DNA from: Streptosporangium pseudovulgare
GTDB lineage: Bacteria; Actinomycetota; Actinomycetes; Streptosporangiales; Streptosporangiaceae
Direction: 5' to 3'
Length of the DNA stretch: 64,000 nucleotides
NCBI RefSeq assembly: GCF_014648055.1
Contig: NZ_BMQJ01000005.1
Location: 248,001 to 312,000, forward strand
This document shows positions 21,440-31,113 of the stretch, piece after piece (position 1 is the stretch's first letter; each line of letters opens with the position of its first letter). Under the pieces are notes generated by a model. The model was given only the letters and a program-made list of their open reading frames with translations. It had not been told where the DNA came from and did no database searches. Both the position numbers and the translations under genes were made by a program.

Positions 21440-24400
21440 TCAGCCGAACACGCGGTCCACGACCCGCGCCGCCGCGCCGCCGTCGTCGAGCGGGCAGAAC
21501 CTCGCCCGGAACTCCTCGTACAGCGCCGCGTACTTCGCCTCCGCCTCGGCGGAGCCCCTGATCGCCGCCGTCACCTCCTCGGTCGTGCGGGCCAGCGGGC
21601 CGGGCGCGTCGGCCTCGAAGCCGAAGGTGAAGCCGCGCAACTCGTCGCGGTAGTGCTCCAGGTCGTGGACGTGGAACACCATCGGCCGGCCGGTCACCGC
21701 GAAGTCGAACATCGCCGCCGAGTAGTCGGTGACCAGCGTGTCGGCGACCAGGTACAGCTCGGTGGCGTCCGGGTAGCCGGAGACGTCCCGGACGAAGTCC
21801 CCGCCGGCCCGGGGCACCCGGTCCACCACGTTCGGGTGGCGGCGGATCAGGAGCACGTGGTCGCCGCCCAGTTCCTCGTGCATCCGCTGGAGGTCGAGCC
21901 GCAGGTCCAGCCGGTAGCGGCCCCTGGCGTAGAGCTTGTCGTCGCGCCAGGTCGGCAGGTGCAGGACGACCCGGCGGCCCTCGGGCAGGCCGAGCCGCGC
22001 CCTGATCCGGGTGGCGTCGCCGTGCCGCAGCACGTCGTTGCGGGGCAGGCCGGTCTCCAGGATCTCCCCGTCGAAGCGGAAGGCGCGCCGCAGCACCGGG
22101 GTGCACCACGGGCTCGGCGAGACCAGGTGGCTCCACTGGGCGACCTTCCAGGTCAGCCGTTCGTGGTGGTCGGGCCGGGCGAGCGGCATCCGCTCGACGT
22201 CGAAGCCGACGCGCTTGAGCGGCGTGCCGCGGCCGGTCTGCAGCACGACCTGGTCGGGGCGGCGCTCGAACCAGCCGGGCAGGTCGACGTTGGTGACGAC
22301 GTAGCGGCAGCGGGCCAGCGCCTCGTAGTGCTCGCGCCCGTACCGCCGGACCGGCGTGACCCCCTCGGGCAGCTCCACCTGGCCGTCGCGGACGCACCAC
22401 AGGAACTCCAGGTCCGCGCCGCGCCGCCGCAGCTCCTCGTAGATCGCCCGGGGGCTGTCGGAGAACTGCCGCCCGCCGTGGCTGTCGAACAGGACGGCGT
22501 CCCGCGGCGGCTCGGCGCGCCGGGTGGGGTAGAACTCCTCGCGCAGCAGCCGCTGCTGCTTGGGCCGCCCCTCGGCGCCCAGGTCGCCGCCGACCGTGAG
22601 CACCGCCTCCGCCGTCAGGTCGGTGTCGAAGGTGAAGGTGCGGTTGCCGGTGGCGTGCTCCAGCGGCTCGGCCTGGTGGAACTCCACCCGCATGTCGCCC
22701 GCGGCGGTGCGGACCGTGAAGCCGTGCGCGCCCGACGGCAGCGGCAGGCGGCCCCCGAGGGTCTCGGACGCCTCGGGGGTCACGGTGACGCGCTCGCCGT
22801 CGATCGGGAACAGCCGCTCGCTGAACCGGCCGCGCGAGGTGACGACCAGCCACGCCGGGCCGTCGATCGGGCGCATCGGCGCGCCGGCGAGTTCCAGGTG
22901 GCCCCGCTCGCTCCACCAGACCCGCTCGACGTGGAAGGTCGGCCGCTGCTCGCGCAGCACCAGCCCGCCCGACGCCGACCGGCTCACCACCACGTCGCGG
23001 CCGTGCCGGCGGTGCAGGCCGCGCTCCACGCCGTCGTCGACGACCAGCGGCCGGGCGGGCCCCTCCTGGGGGACGACGTCGAAGCGCCACTCGGCCCCGG
23101 GGTTCAGGGCGCTCATCTCCAGGCTCGACGGGTCCAGGTCCGGCCACCGCTCGGACAGCACCCCGTCGAGGTCGATCATCGCGTCGAACGTCCCGCCGTC
23201 CGAGATGATCATCGGGTAGCGGCGCTCACGCCCGCCCTGGGGGCGGGTGAGCCGCAGGTGCGGGCCGGCGCCCAGGTCGTCCTCGCACCGGCCGCTGATC
23301 CACAGCCTGCCGTCGACCACCCGGTGCCCGGTGACCCGGGCGGCCGGCCGGTCGACCCGCAGCCTGAGCTCGTCGGCGGCCGTCCACTCCGTCCACACCG
23401 CCGTCCCCCGGTCGTGCTCGGCGAACACCGGCCGCCGCGCGGCCGGGCCGGGCTGGCCCAGCGTGGCGCGCCGTACCAGGCCGCGGTGCAGGACACGCAG
23501 CTCGACCCGCCACGACGAGCCCGCGGGCAGCTCCGCCGTGTCGATCGCCAGGCGGAACCCGCACCAGTCCTTACGGCGCCGCGGGCCGGTGTCCACCAGC
23601 GACGGGCCGCGCCGCCTGCGCACCCGGAGCCGGACCCGGCGGCCGGTGTCCTCCTCGACCAGCCAGGCGGCGACGTGCTGCTGGATCCGCTTGCGGGGAC
23701 GCAGGTGACGCGGCGAGATGCGGCCGTCGACGACCAGCCGGTCGTCCTGCCGGCGCAGTTCGTCCACCCGCTGGCGCAGGTCCAGTTCCTTGCGCATCCG
23801 GGTGACGGCCCCGGGCAGCGGCACCGGGCAGTTGAGGTGGTAGCCGCGCACGCCGCCGCCGGTGACGCGGGTGTTCGCCTTGGCGGTCCGCTCCCACTCC
23901 AGCACCCGCAGCAGGTCGTCCACCCGGTCCTGCCGTACCAGCTCCCACTTGACGCGGCGCGGCGCGGGGACGGAGGCGAGGACCTTCGGGCCGGCCTCCT
24001 CCAGGTAGGCGCGGGCCAGGTCGTGGAAGCGCCGCCGGAAGTCGTCGTCGGCCTGGTCGAGCACCTGCAGGAAGTTGGGCAGGTCGCTGTCGAGGACCAT
24101 CCGGTCCCAGGCGGGCAGGTGGCGGGCGCGGCCGGTCCTGATGAGGAAGTCCCGCACCGAGCGGACCGCGGCGAAGCGGTCCTCGACGCCCTTGACGTGC
24201 GCCCGGTTCTGGGTGATCGAGGTGCTCTCCCCCTCGCGTTCCCGCCACAGGTAGACGGGGACGCTCAGCACGTCCACGGCCTCGGCGAGGAAGTGCGCGG
24301 GCAGCGCGACCGCGATGTCCTCCCACAGCACCCCCTCGGGGAAGCGCAGGTCGTTGCGGTCCCAGAAGGCGCGGCGCCACAGCTTGTTGGTGACCAGCCG

Positions 24401-24862
24401 GTCCTTGAGCAGGATGTCGTCGCGGGTGACGTGGGTCCGCCTGGCCGGGCGGGTGAAGATGGCCCGGTGCATCGGTGACTGGCGCACCCCGTGGCCGCTG
24501 AAGCGCAGCACGTTGCCGGTCGCCAGGTCCGAGCCGCTCTCCAGCAGGGCGCACGCCATCGTCTCGATCGCGGTCGGCGGGAGCAGGTCGTCGCTGTCGA
24601 GGAAGGCGAGGAACTCGCCGGAGGCGTGCCGGACACCGGTGTTGCGCGCCGTGCCCAGGCCGCCGTTCTCCTGCCGGACGAGCCGGAACCGCCCGTCGCG
24701 GGCGGCGAAGGCGGCGGCGATCTCCGCGCTGGAGTCGGGCGAGCCGTCGTCCACCATGACGACCTCGATGTCGCTCCAGGTCTGCGCGGCCACCGACGCC
24801 AGGCACGCCTCAAGGTACGGTTCCACGTCGTAGATGGGCACGATGACGCTCACTAGGGCCAC
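21440..24862 (-). CDS. GT2 glycosyltransferase - TagF-like fusion C with altered WHG motif
   Basis: 1140 residues from GTG 24862, chosen because GGAGG lies 7 bp upstream; the frame is open further but lacks a start signal. The N-terminal GT2 domain is complete (VSVIVPIYDVEPYLEACL, VMVDDGSPDSS, FLDSDDLLPP, LWEDIAVALP). A beta-rich middle of about 500 residues follows. The C-terminal TagF-like domain has LPTWRD, RRHPN with His1009 and VTDYSAAMFDFAVTGRP. However, the usual WHG is QTGRGTPLK: Gly877-Arg878-Gly879 (22226-22234). The first catalytic His is therefore missing, while the second is kept. The transferase half may be inactive or altered. Divergent from the UGM-like gene. Confidence 0.9.
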   Translation of the reverse strand: MALVSVIVPIYDVEPYLEACLASVAAQTWSDIEVVMVDDGSPDSSAEIAAAFAARDGRFRLVRQENGGLGTARNTGVRHASGEFLAFLDSDDLLPPTAIETMACALLESGSDLATGNVLRFSGHGVRQSPMHRAIFTRPARRTHVTRDDILLKDRLVTNKLWRRAFWDRNDLRFPEGVLWEDIAVALPAHFLAEAVDVLSVPVYLWREREGESTSITQNRAHVKGVEDRFAAVRSVRDFLIRTGRARHLPAWDRMVLDSDLPNFLQVLDQADDDFRRRFHDLARAYLEEAGPKVLASVPAPRRVKWELVRQDRVDDLLRVLEWERTAKANTRVTGGGVRGYHLNCPVPLPGAVTRMRKELDLRQRVDELRRQDDRLVVDGRISPRHLRPRKRIQQHVAAWLVEEDTGRRVRLRVRRRRGPSLVDTGPRRRKDWCGFRLAIDTAELPAGSSWRVELRVLHRGLVRRATLGQPGPAARRPVFAEHDRGTAVWTEWTAADELRLRVDRPAARVTGHRVVDGRLWISGRCEDDLGAGPHLRLTRPQGGRERRYPMIISDGGTFDAMIDLDGVLSERWPDLDPSSLEMSALNPGAEWRFDVVPQEGPARPLVVDDGVERGLHRRHGRDVVVSRSASGGLVLREQRPTFHVERVWWSERGHLELAGAPMRPIDGPAWLVVTSRGRFSERLFPIDGERVTVTPEASETLGGRLPLPSGAHGFTVRTAAGDMRVEFHQAEPLEHATGNRTFTFDTDLTAEAVLTVGGDLGAEGRPKQQRLLREEFYPTRRAEPPRDAVLFDSHGGRQFSDSPRAIYEELRRRGADLEFLWCVRDGQVELPEGVTPVRRYGREHYEALARCRYVVTNVDLPGWFERRPDQVVLQTGRGTPLKRVGFDVERMPLARPDHHERLTWKVAQWSHLVSPSPWCTPVLRRAFRFDGEILETGLPRNDVLRHGDATRIRARLGLPEGRRVVLHLPTWRDDKLYARGRYRLDLRLDLQRMHEELGGDHVLLIRRHPNVVDRVPRAGGDFVRDVSGYPDATELYLVADTLVTDYSAAMFDFAVTGRPMVFHVHDLEHYRDELRGFTFGFEADAPGPLARTTEEVTAAIRGSAEAEAKYAALYEEFRARFCPLDDGGAAARVVDRVFG

Positions 24863-25251
24863 GATCGGTCCTCCGGTAGTCGGAAATCGCCCGGCCCAGC
24901 ATGGCCGCGCCCGCAGTCCGGCGGGCACCGGAATGCGGCCGCGATGGAACGAGCTGACCGAGTCTTGACCGTCCCTCGCGTCTCCGTGCGGCCGCGCGCG
25001 GGGTCCGGCGGGACCGCCGGGCGGGCGGGTGGCCGCGGGCGTCTCCCAACGGAGAGGCACCGCTTCCCCAGTGACGGGTCAAGGCTGGGAATGCACACTC
25101 CCTAGCAAGTCGCGATGACCCTCCGTAATCGCCCCCCGGTCCGACACGATCGACTCGCCGGGCCGCCGGTCGCCGGAAACGGCCGGGATCGACCGGGAAC
25201 GGGGAACCGGAAACGGCCGGGAACGGGGAAATCGTCCGCGGGGGGAAGCGC
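24863..25251. other. 389-bp divergent intergenic region with short direct repeats
   Basis: The gap lies between leftward fusion C and the rightward UGM-like gene and must hold both promoters. The right end holds two interleaved direct repeats: CCGGAAACGGCCGGGA at 25173 and 25207, and CCGGGAACGGGGAA at 25193 and 25217. They lie directly ahead of the GGGGGAAG ribosome-binding site of the gene at 25252. No convincing coding frame, RNA gene or riboswitch was recognised. Confidence 0.55.
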
Positions 25252-26742
25252 ATGGAGTCGACAGTCGTCGTGGGGGCGGGGCCCGCCGGGCTCACCGCCG
25301 CCTACGAGCTGACCCGGCGGGGCCTGCCGTGTGAGGTCTTCGAGGCCGACCACGTGGTCGGCGGGATCAGCCGGACCGTGGAGCGTGACGGCTGGCGCTT
25401 CGACATCGGCGGCCACCGCTTCTTCACGAAGGTGGCGCGGGTGGAGGAGTTCTGGAACGAGATCCTCGGCGAGGAGGACTTCCTGCTCCGGCCGAGGATG
25501 AGCCGCATCCACTACGGCGGCCGCTTCTTCGACTACCCGCTCCGGGCGTCCAACGCGCTGCGCAATCTCGGCCCGCTGGAGTCGGCGCGCTGCGTGGCCT
25601 CCTACGCCGGGGCCCGGCTGCGCCCGCCCGCCGACCAGTCGACGTTCGAGGGCTGGGTCACCGCCAGGTTCGGCCGCCGGCTGTACGAGATCTTCTTCCG
25701 CACCTACACCGAGAAGGTGTGGGGCGTCCCGGCGGCGAGCATCCAGGCCGACTGGGCGGCGCAGCGGATCAGGAACCTCTCTCTGGGCCGGGCCGTGCTC
25801 GCCGCGCTGCGGCCGGGCCGGGGCGGCACCGAGGTCACCAGCCTGATCGAGGAGTTCCGCTACCCCCGTCTGGGGCCGGGCATGATGTGGGAGGCCTGCG
25901 CCGAGCGGGTTCGCGAGCGGGGCTGCCCGGTGCGTCTCGGCGTCCGGGTCGGGCGGGTGCGCCGCGGCTCCGGCGGGCTGGTGGTCACCGCCGTGGGCGA
26001 CGGCGTCAGCCGGGAGGTCCGCTGCGGCGCGCTGATCTCCTCCATGCCGCTCGGCGACCTCGTCCGAACGTTCGGCCCGGACGTGCCGGACGTCGTGGCC
26101 GAGGCCGCGGCGGGGCTGCGGCACCGCGACTTCCTGACGGTCGCGCTGGTGGTGCCCGAGCGGTTCTCCTTCCCGGACAACTGGATCTACATCCACTCCC
26201 CCGAGGTACGGCTGGGCCGCGTGCAGAACTACGGCTCCTGGTCGCCCTACCTGGTGCGGGAGGGCCTGACGTGCCTGGGCCTGGAGTACTTCGTCAACGA
26301 GGGCGACGACCTGTGGGACGCCCCCGACGACGACCTCGTGGCCTTCGGCACCGGGGAGCTGGAACGGCTGGGCCTGGTCACGCCCGGAGCGGTCCGGCAG
26401 GGCTACGTGGTGCGGATGCCGAAGGCGTACCCGGTCTACGACGCCCGCTACGCGGGCCACGTCGAGACGATCAGGAAGTATCTCGACGTGGAGTGGCCGG
26501 AGGTCCACCCGGTGGGCCGCAACGGCATGCACCGTTACAACAACCAGGACCACTCCATGCTCACCGCGATGCTGGCCGTGGAGAACGTCGCCGACGGCGC
26601 CCGGCACGACGTGTGGGAGGTCAACGTCGACGCCGACTACCACGAGGAGCGCTCCGGCCCCGGCCCCTCCGGCGGCGCCGTCCCCGCGGGCACCGGCCGC
26701 GCCGCCCCCGTCCTGGTGGAGACGGCCGCCCCGCATCCGTGA
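25252..26742 (+). CDS. UDP-galactopyranose-mutase-like FAD-dependent oxidoreductase
   Basis: 496 residues. The N-terminal Rossmann motif is [20 protein letters not shown], followed by [14 protein letters not shown] and GGHRFFTK. This is the pattern of UDP-galactopyranose mutases and related amine-oxidase-fold flavoproteins found in cell-surface glycan loci. The C-terminal flavin-contact region is [21 protein letters not shown] variable Gly/Pro/Ala tail ends the protein. A role in making a furanose or otherwise modified nucleotide sugar for the surrounding polymer genes is plausible. Related proteins are also annotated only as NAD(P)/FAD-dependent oxidoreductases, so the exact reaction is open. 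Confidence 0.85.
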   Translation: MESTVVVGAGPAGLTAAYELTRRGLPCEVFEADHVVGGISRTVERDGWRFDIGGHRFFTKVARVEEFWNEILGEEDFLLRPRMSRIHYGGRFFDYPLRASNALRNLGPLESARCVASYAGARLRPPADQSTFEGWVTARFGRRLYEIFFRTYTEKVWGVPAASIQADWAAQRIRNLSLGRAVLAALRPGRGGTEVTSLIEEFRYPRLGPGMMWEACAERVRERGCPVRLGVRVGRVRRGSGGLVVTAVGDGVSREVRCGALISSMPLGDLVRTFGPDVPDVVAEAAAGLRHRDFLTVALVVPERFSFPDNWIYIHSPEVRLGRVQNYGSWSPYLVREGLTCLGLEYFVNEGDDLWDAPDDDLVAFGTGELERLGLVTPGAVRQGYVVRMPKAYPVYDARYAGHVETIRKYLDVEWPEVHPVGRNGMHRYNNQDHSMLTAMLAVENVADGARHDVWEVNVDADYHEERSGPGPSGGAVPAGTGRAAPVLVETAAPHP

Positions 26743-26787
26743 TCCGCCCCGTGTCCCCGGCTCCTCCCGTGCCTTCCGCCGTGTCCC

Positions 26788-26801
26788 GGGCCCTTCGGCC
26801 C
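26788..26801 (+). terminator. short hairpin after the UGM-like gene
   Basis: Arms GGGCC and GGCCC enclose a CTTC loop at 26788-26801, set in a longer imperfect CCCGGG...CCCGGG frame. It lies about 45 bp after the stop of the gene ending at 26742. There is no U-run. It may act as a terminator or mRNA-stabilising hairpin. Confidence 0.35.
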
Positions 26802-26923
26802 GTCCCGGGCCTTCCGTCCCGTCCCCGGCCCGGCCCTTCCGACGGGCGGACGGCGGGCCCCGCGCGTCGGGACGCCCGCAGGACCCCTGCAAACCCCCTT
26901 ACATCCGACCGGAGTTCGCATCC

Positions 26924-29803
26924 ATGACACAGCGTTCCACGGTTCCGGACGTCAGTGTGGTCGTCATCACCTACGACGACGCGCCCCGGCTGCCGCGAGC
27001 CGTACGATCCGTCCTCAGCCAGACCCTCAAGAACCTCGAAGTGATCGTCGTGGACGACTGCTCCGGCGATGACACCCCGGCGGTGGTCGCGGCGCTCGCC
27101 CGGGAGGACCCGAGGGTCCGCTGCATCCGGCTGCCGGCCAACAGCGGCGGCTGCGGCGCCCCCCGCAACGCGGGCATGGACGCCGCGGCGGCGCCGTACG
27201 TGATGTTCCTCGACAGCGACGACGAGCTGCCCCGCCACGCCTGCAAGAGCCTGCTGCTGGAGGCCGAGGCGACCGGCGCCGACTTCGTCATGGGCACCGT
27301 GGAGCGCGTCGACGAGGGGACCGGGAACACCACCCTCTGGTACCCCCGGCTCTTCGCCGAGCGCCGGGTCGTGCACGGCGTCCGCGCCGAGCCGGAGCTG
27401 CTGTTCAACTGCCTGGCCACCAACAAGCTGTACCGGCGGGCCTTCCTGGAGGCGACCGGCATCCGCTTCCCCACCGGCATCCACCACGAGGACATCGTCT
27501 GGTCCACGGAGCTGTTCTGCCACAGCAAGCTGTTCGCCGTCGTCCCCTGGCCGGTCTACCGGTGGCTGCTCGCCGCCGCCCCGGCGACGACGTCGATCTC
27601 CTCCCGGCGGCACGAGCTGGAGAACGTGCGGCAGCGGATCGCGGCGGCCGAGCTCACCGACCGGGTGCTGGCCGCCACCGGCTCCCTCGACCTGAAGGAG
27701 GACAAGGACTTCCGCTTCCTCTCCCACGACCTGCGCCTCTACCTCGGCGACCTGCCCCGGCGCGACCCGGGGTGGATCGCCGCGTTCGCCGACATCGTCG
27801 TCCCGTACGTGGACACGCTGGAACCGGCGGCCGTCCGGCGGTCGAGCCGGGCCGAGCGGGTGTGCGTGCAGCTGCTGCGCGAGGGCCGCCACGAGGAGGT
27901 CGCCGCCGCCGCCGTCGAGCTGGGCGGCAGGTGGGTCCCGCCCCGGACCGTCACCCGGCACGGCGGCCGCGTCTTCTGGGGGGAGACGGTCCCCGCGACC
28001 GAGCGGGGCCGCGAGGAGCTGGACGTCACCGAGGCGCACCTGGGTGAGCAGCCGCTGGCCTCCGCGCTGCTCCGGCACGAACTCGCCGACCTGGAGGCGT
28101 CCGGCGACCGGGTACGGCTCCGCCTGCGGACCTACGACCCCGGCCGGGTGCTCGACGGCCGCGCGCCGACCGCCCGGCTGCGGATCGGCGGCCGGAAACG
28201 GACGATCGCCGCACTCCCGGCCGAACCCGTGCCGGCCGCGCCGCGCTGCGGGCCCGCGTCCGAACCGGCCGCGCCGCACGGTGAGCCCGCGCCCGCCGGA
28301 TCCGCGTCCGCCCGATCCGCGCCTGACGGATCCGCGCCTGACGGGACGCGGGAGTGGGAGGTGACGATCGACCTGTCCGCGCTGGACTGGCCGGAGGACG
28401 CGGTGAAACCCCAGTCGGTCGAGCTGTCGCTCGCCGAGGGCGGGCGTTCCTGCTCCCGGCCCGTGCTGGCCTTCCCCGACCTGTCGTTCACCTCCACCGG
28501 CACCCTGTCCGCCGGCCGTCTGGTGCTGGAGGCGTCGGCCGACGTCCCGTTCCGCCTGACCGCGCGCCGGATCGGCCCGTCCCCCCGGCGGGGACGGCTC
28601 GCGCGGGCGGCCGGCCTGTGGCGGGACCTCCCGCTGCGCCTGGCCACCCCGCGCAACCTGGGCCGCTTCTACCGGCTGGCCGCCGCGCTGACGCCGGTGG
28701 ACCGGCGGCTGGCGGTGTTCGAGTCGGCCGAGGGCGGCGCCTACACCGGCAACCCCCGCTACGTCTACGAGGAGCTGCGGCGGCGCGACGCCCCCATCAG
28801 GGTCGTCTGGTCGCACACCGGCGACGCCGCGCACTTCCCCCGCGACGCCGTACTGGTCAGGCGCAACACCTTCCGCCACGCATGGTTCCTGGCCCGCGCC
28901 CGCTACTGGGTGGACAGCCACAACCTCCCGTACTGCTACCGCAAGCGCCGGGCCACCCGGTACCTGCAGACCTGGCACGGCCAGGTGTTCAAGAAGATGG
29001 GCCTGGACGACCCCCGGCTGCGCGCCCAGCCGGCCATGGCCAGGAGGTACGCCGAGGCGGTGGCGCGCTGGGACGTCCTGCTCACCCCCGGCCCGGACTT
29101 CCGCCGCGACTTCGGCGACGCCAGCGGGTTCACCGGCGAGGCGCTGCACGCCGGATACCCCCGCACCGACGTGCTCGTCCGGCACGACGAGCCCGAGCAG
29201 CGCGAGCGGGCGCGGCGGACGCGGGAGTTCTTCGAGGTCCCCGAGGGCAGGCGGGTGATCCTCTACGCGCCCACCTACCGCGACGAACGGCGCTTCAGCG
29301 GGGAGTCGATCCGGCTGGACCCGCAGGTCCTGGCCGCCGAACTGGGCCGCGACTGGGTGATCCTGGTGCGCGCCCACCCCTTCGACCGCTTCACCGTGCC
29401 GGACCCGCTCGGCCACCTCGTCCGGGACGCCTCGTCCTACCCCGAGGTCAACGACCTGATGCTGGCCTCCGACGTCCTGGTGACCGACTACTCCTCGATC
29501 ATGTTCGACTACGTCTGCCTGGGCCGGCCCATCCTCTACTACGCCGACGACTACGAGCACTACGCCACGGACCGGCGGGGCGTCTGCTTCGACCTGGAAC
29601 GGCTCGCCCCGGGACCGCTGCTGCGCAACCCCGGCGAGCTCGTCGCCGCGCTGAACCGGCTCGACACGGTCACCGAGCGGTACGGCGAGCGCTACGCGGA
29701 CTTCCGCGCCCGCTGGTGCGCCCTGGACGACGGGCAGGCCGCCCGCGCGGTCGTGGACGCGTTCTTCCCCGAAGCCCCCCGATCCCCGGAGGCCGCCCGA
29801 TGA
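26924..29803 (+). CDS. GT2 glycosyltransferase - TagF-type polyol-phosphate transferase fusion B
   Basis: 959 residues from ATG 26924. The N-terminal GT2 domain closely resembles that of fusion A (VVVITYDDAPRLPRAVRSVL, NSGGCGAPRN, FLDSDDELPRHACKSLL). The C-terminal TagF-type domain has WHG at 684-686, YAPTYRD, RAHPFDRF and VTDYSSIMFDYVCLGRP, so both conserved histidines are intact. A Pro/Ala/Ser-rich insertion of about 35 residues (DNA 28220-28340, short repeats such as SAPDGSAPDG) lies between the domains. Fusion B is coupled by ATGA to a GT4 gene, exactly as fusion A is. A and B are therefore duplicated two-gene cassettes that have diverged. Confidence 0.92.
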   Translation: MTQRSTVPDVSVVVITYDDAPRLPRAVRSVLSQTLKNLEVIVVDDCSGDDTPAVVAALAREDPRVRCIRLPANSGGCGAPRNAGMDAAAAPYVMFLDSDDELPRHACKSLLLEAEATGADFVMGTVERVDEGTGNTTLWYPRLFAERRVVHGVRAEPELLFNCLATNKLYRRAFLEATGIRFPTGIHHEDIVWSTELFCHSKLFAVVPWPVYRWLLAAAPATTSISSRRHELENVRQRIAAAELTDRVLAATGSLDLKEDKDFRFLSHDLRLYLGDLPRRDPGWIAAFADIVVPYVDTLEPAAVRRSSRAERVCVQLLREGRHEEVAAAAVELGGRWVPPRTVTRHGGRVFWGETVPATERGREELDVTEAHLGEQPLASALLRHELADLEASGDRVRLRLRTYDPGRVLDGRAPTARLRIGGRKRTIAALPAEPVPAAPRCGPASEPAAPHGEPAPAGSASARSAPDGSAPDGTREWEVTIDLSALDWPEDAVKPQSVELSLAEGGRSCSRPVLAFPDLSFTSTGTLSAGRLVLEASADVPFRLTARRIGPSPRRGRLARAAGLWRDLPLRLATPRNLGRFYRLAAALTPVDRRLAVFESAEGGAYTGNPRYVYEELRRRDAPIRVVWSHTGDAAHFPRDAVLVRRNTFRHAWFLARARYWVDSHNLPYCYRKRRATRYLQTWHGQVFKKMGLDDPRLRAQPAMARRYAEAVARWDVLLTPGPDFRRDFGDASGFTGEALHAGYPRTDVLVRHDEPEQRERARRTREFFEVPEGRRVILYAPTYRDERRFSGESIRLDPQVLAAELGRDWVILVRAHPFDRFTVPDPLGHLVRDASSYPEVNDLMLASDVLVTDYSSIMFDYVCLGRPILYYADDYEHYATDRRGVCFDLERLAPGPLLRNPGELVAALNRLDTVTERYGERYADFRARWCALDDGQAARAVVDAFFPEAPRSPEAAR

Positions 29804-31002
29804 ACGACGCCTCCACCGCAGACCGCTCGATGGACCGCACGCCTCCCGGAGGCCACCCGATGAGCACCGCACGACCGCGCCGCGTCTTCTTCGTCAGCAC
29901 CGACGGGGACTCCATGGGCGGCTCCCAGCGGGTCCTGCACACCCTGGCGCAGGGGCTCGCCGAGCGCGGGCACGAGGTGACGCTGGTCAGCATCAACCCC
30001 TCCCGGCAGCCGCAGTCCTACGTCGCCGCCCCCGCCTACCGGCACGTCACGCTGTACGGCGCGCCCGCCCCGGAGACGCCCGCCCGCCGGCTGCCGTTCC
30101 CGCGGCGCGCGGGCAGGCCCCGGCGGTCCCCGGACGAGGTGGCCGCCGCCAAGCGGAAGCTGGCCGGGCTGGCCGAGGAGGTCACCGGCGGCTACATGGT
30201 CGTCGCCTCGCCGTGGGCCGCCCACTGGATCTCCGACGTGCCCATGCCGCACCTCGCCATGATCGGCCAGTACCACCAGACCTACGAGGACGCGGCCGGC
30301 ACCCCGCACCTGCGGCTGATCAGGAAGCACTACGCCCACTACGACAAGGCCCTCTTCCTGTGCGAGGAGTACGCCGCGGCCTTCACCCGCCACCGGCTCG
30401 CCAACTGCGGGGTCATGCCCAACCCGGTCGGCGTCTTCCCGGACGAGCCGGCCCCGCTCCGCGCCCCGCGGATCGTCTCGGCGGGGCGGCTGGTCAGGTC
30501 CAAGCGGATCGACCTGCTGATCGACGCCTTCGCCGCCGCGGCCCCGTCCGCCGCCGAGCCGTGGGAGCTGCGGATCGTCGGCGACGGCCCGGTGCGGGCC
30601 GCCCTGGAGGAGCAGGCCCGCGCCACGGGGCTCGGTGACCGGATCGTCTTCCGCGGCCAGGTGGCGGACGTCGAGGCCGAGTATCTCGGCGCCTCCGTCG
30701 TCACGCTGACCAGCGACGCCGAGAGCTGGGGGCTGGTGCTGGCGGAGGGCGCCGCCTGCGGCCTGCCCGCCGTGGCCTGCGACGTCTCGGCCGGGGTGCG
30801 CGCGCTCGTGGCCGACGGGGACAACGGCCTCCTGGTCGGGCCGGGCGACGCGCGGGGGTTCGCCGCCGCGCTGGAACGCCTGATGTCGGACGGGGAGCTG
30901 CGCCGGAAGATGGGGGCCCGGAGCCGGGAGCGGATGCGGGGGTATCTCCTGCCGCGCGTCCTGGACCGGTGGGAGGCGCTGTTCGACGAGATCGACCGCT
31001 GA
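29800..31002 (+). CDS. GT4-family glycosyltransferase, partner of fusion B
   Basis: 400 residues if started at ATG 29800, which overlaps fusion B's stop. A second ATG at 29860 has its own GGAGG and nearly the same 15-bp context (GGAGGCC-x-CCCGATGA), so the true start could be MSTARPRRVFF. The GT-B fold is plain: VFFVSTDGDSMGGSQRVLHTLAQGLAERG, SAGRLVRSKRIDLLIDAF, RIVGDGPVRAAL, and SDAESWGLVLAEGAACGLPAVACDV. It parallels the GT4 encoded after fusion A (MGGSQRV versus LGGIQRV). Sugar donor unknown. Confidence 0.9.
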   Translation: MNDASTADRSMDRTPPGGHPMSTARPRRVFFVSTDGDSMGGSQRVLHTLAQGLAERGHEVTLVSINPSRQPQSYVAAPAYRHVTLYGAPAPETPARRLPFPRRAGRPRRSPDEVAAAKRKLAGLAEEVTGGYMVVASPWAAHWISDVPMPHLAMIGQYHQTYEDAAGTPHLRLIRKHYAHYDKALFLCEEYAAAFTRHRLANCGVMPNPVGVFPDEPAPLRAPRIVSAGRLVRSKRIDLLIDAFAAAAPSAAEPWELRIVGDGPVRAALEEQARATGLGDRIVFRGQVADVEAEYLGASVVTLTSDAESWGLVLAEGAACGLPAVACDVSAGVRALVADGDNGLLVGPGDARGFAAALERLMSDGELRRKMGARSRERMRGYLLPRVLDRWEALFDEIDR

Positions 31003-31113
31003 GGGGGCCGGGGCGCGGGCCGTGCCGTACACCGGGGGGACCGGGGCGCGGGCTGCCCGGGGGATCACCGGAGCACGGCGAAGGGCGCCGAGGGCCGGGG
31101 GATCGGCGGGGGG

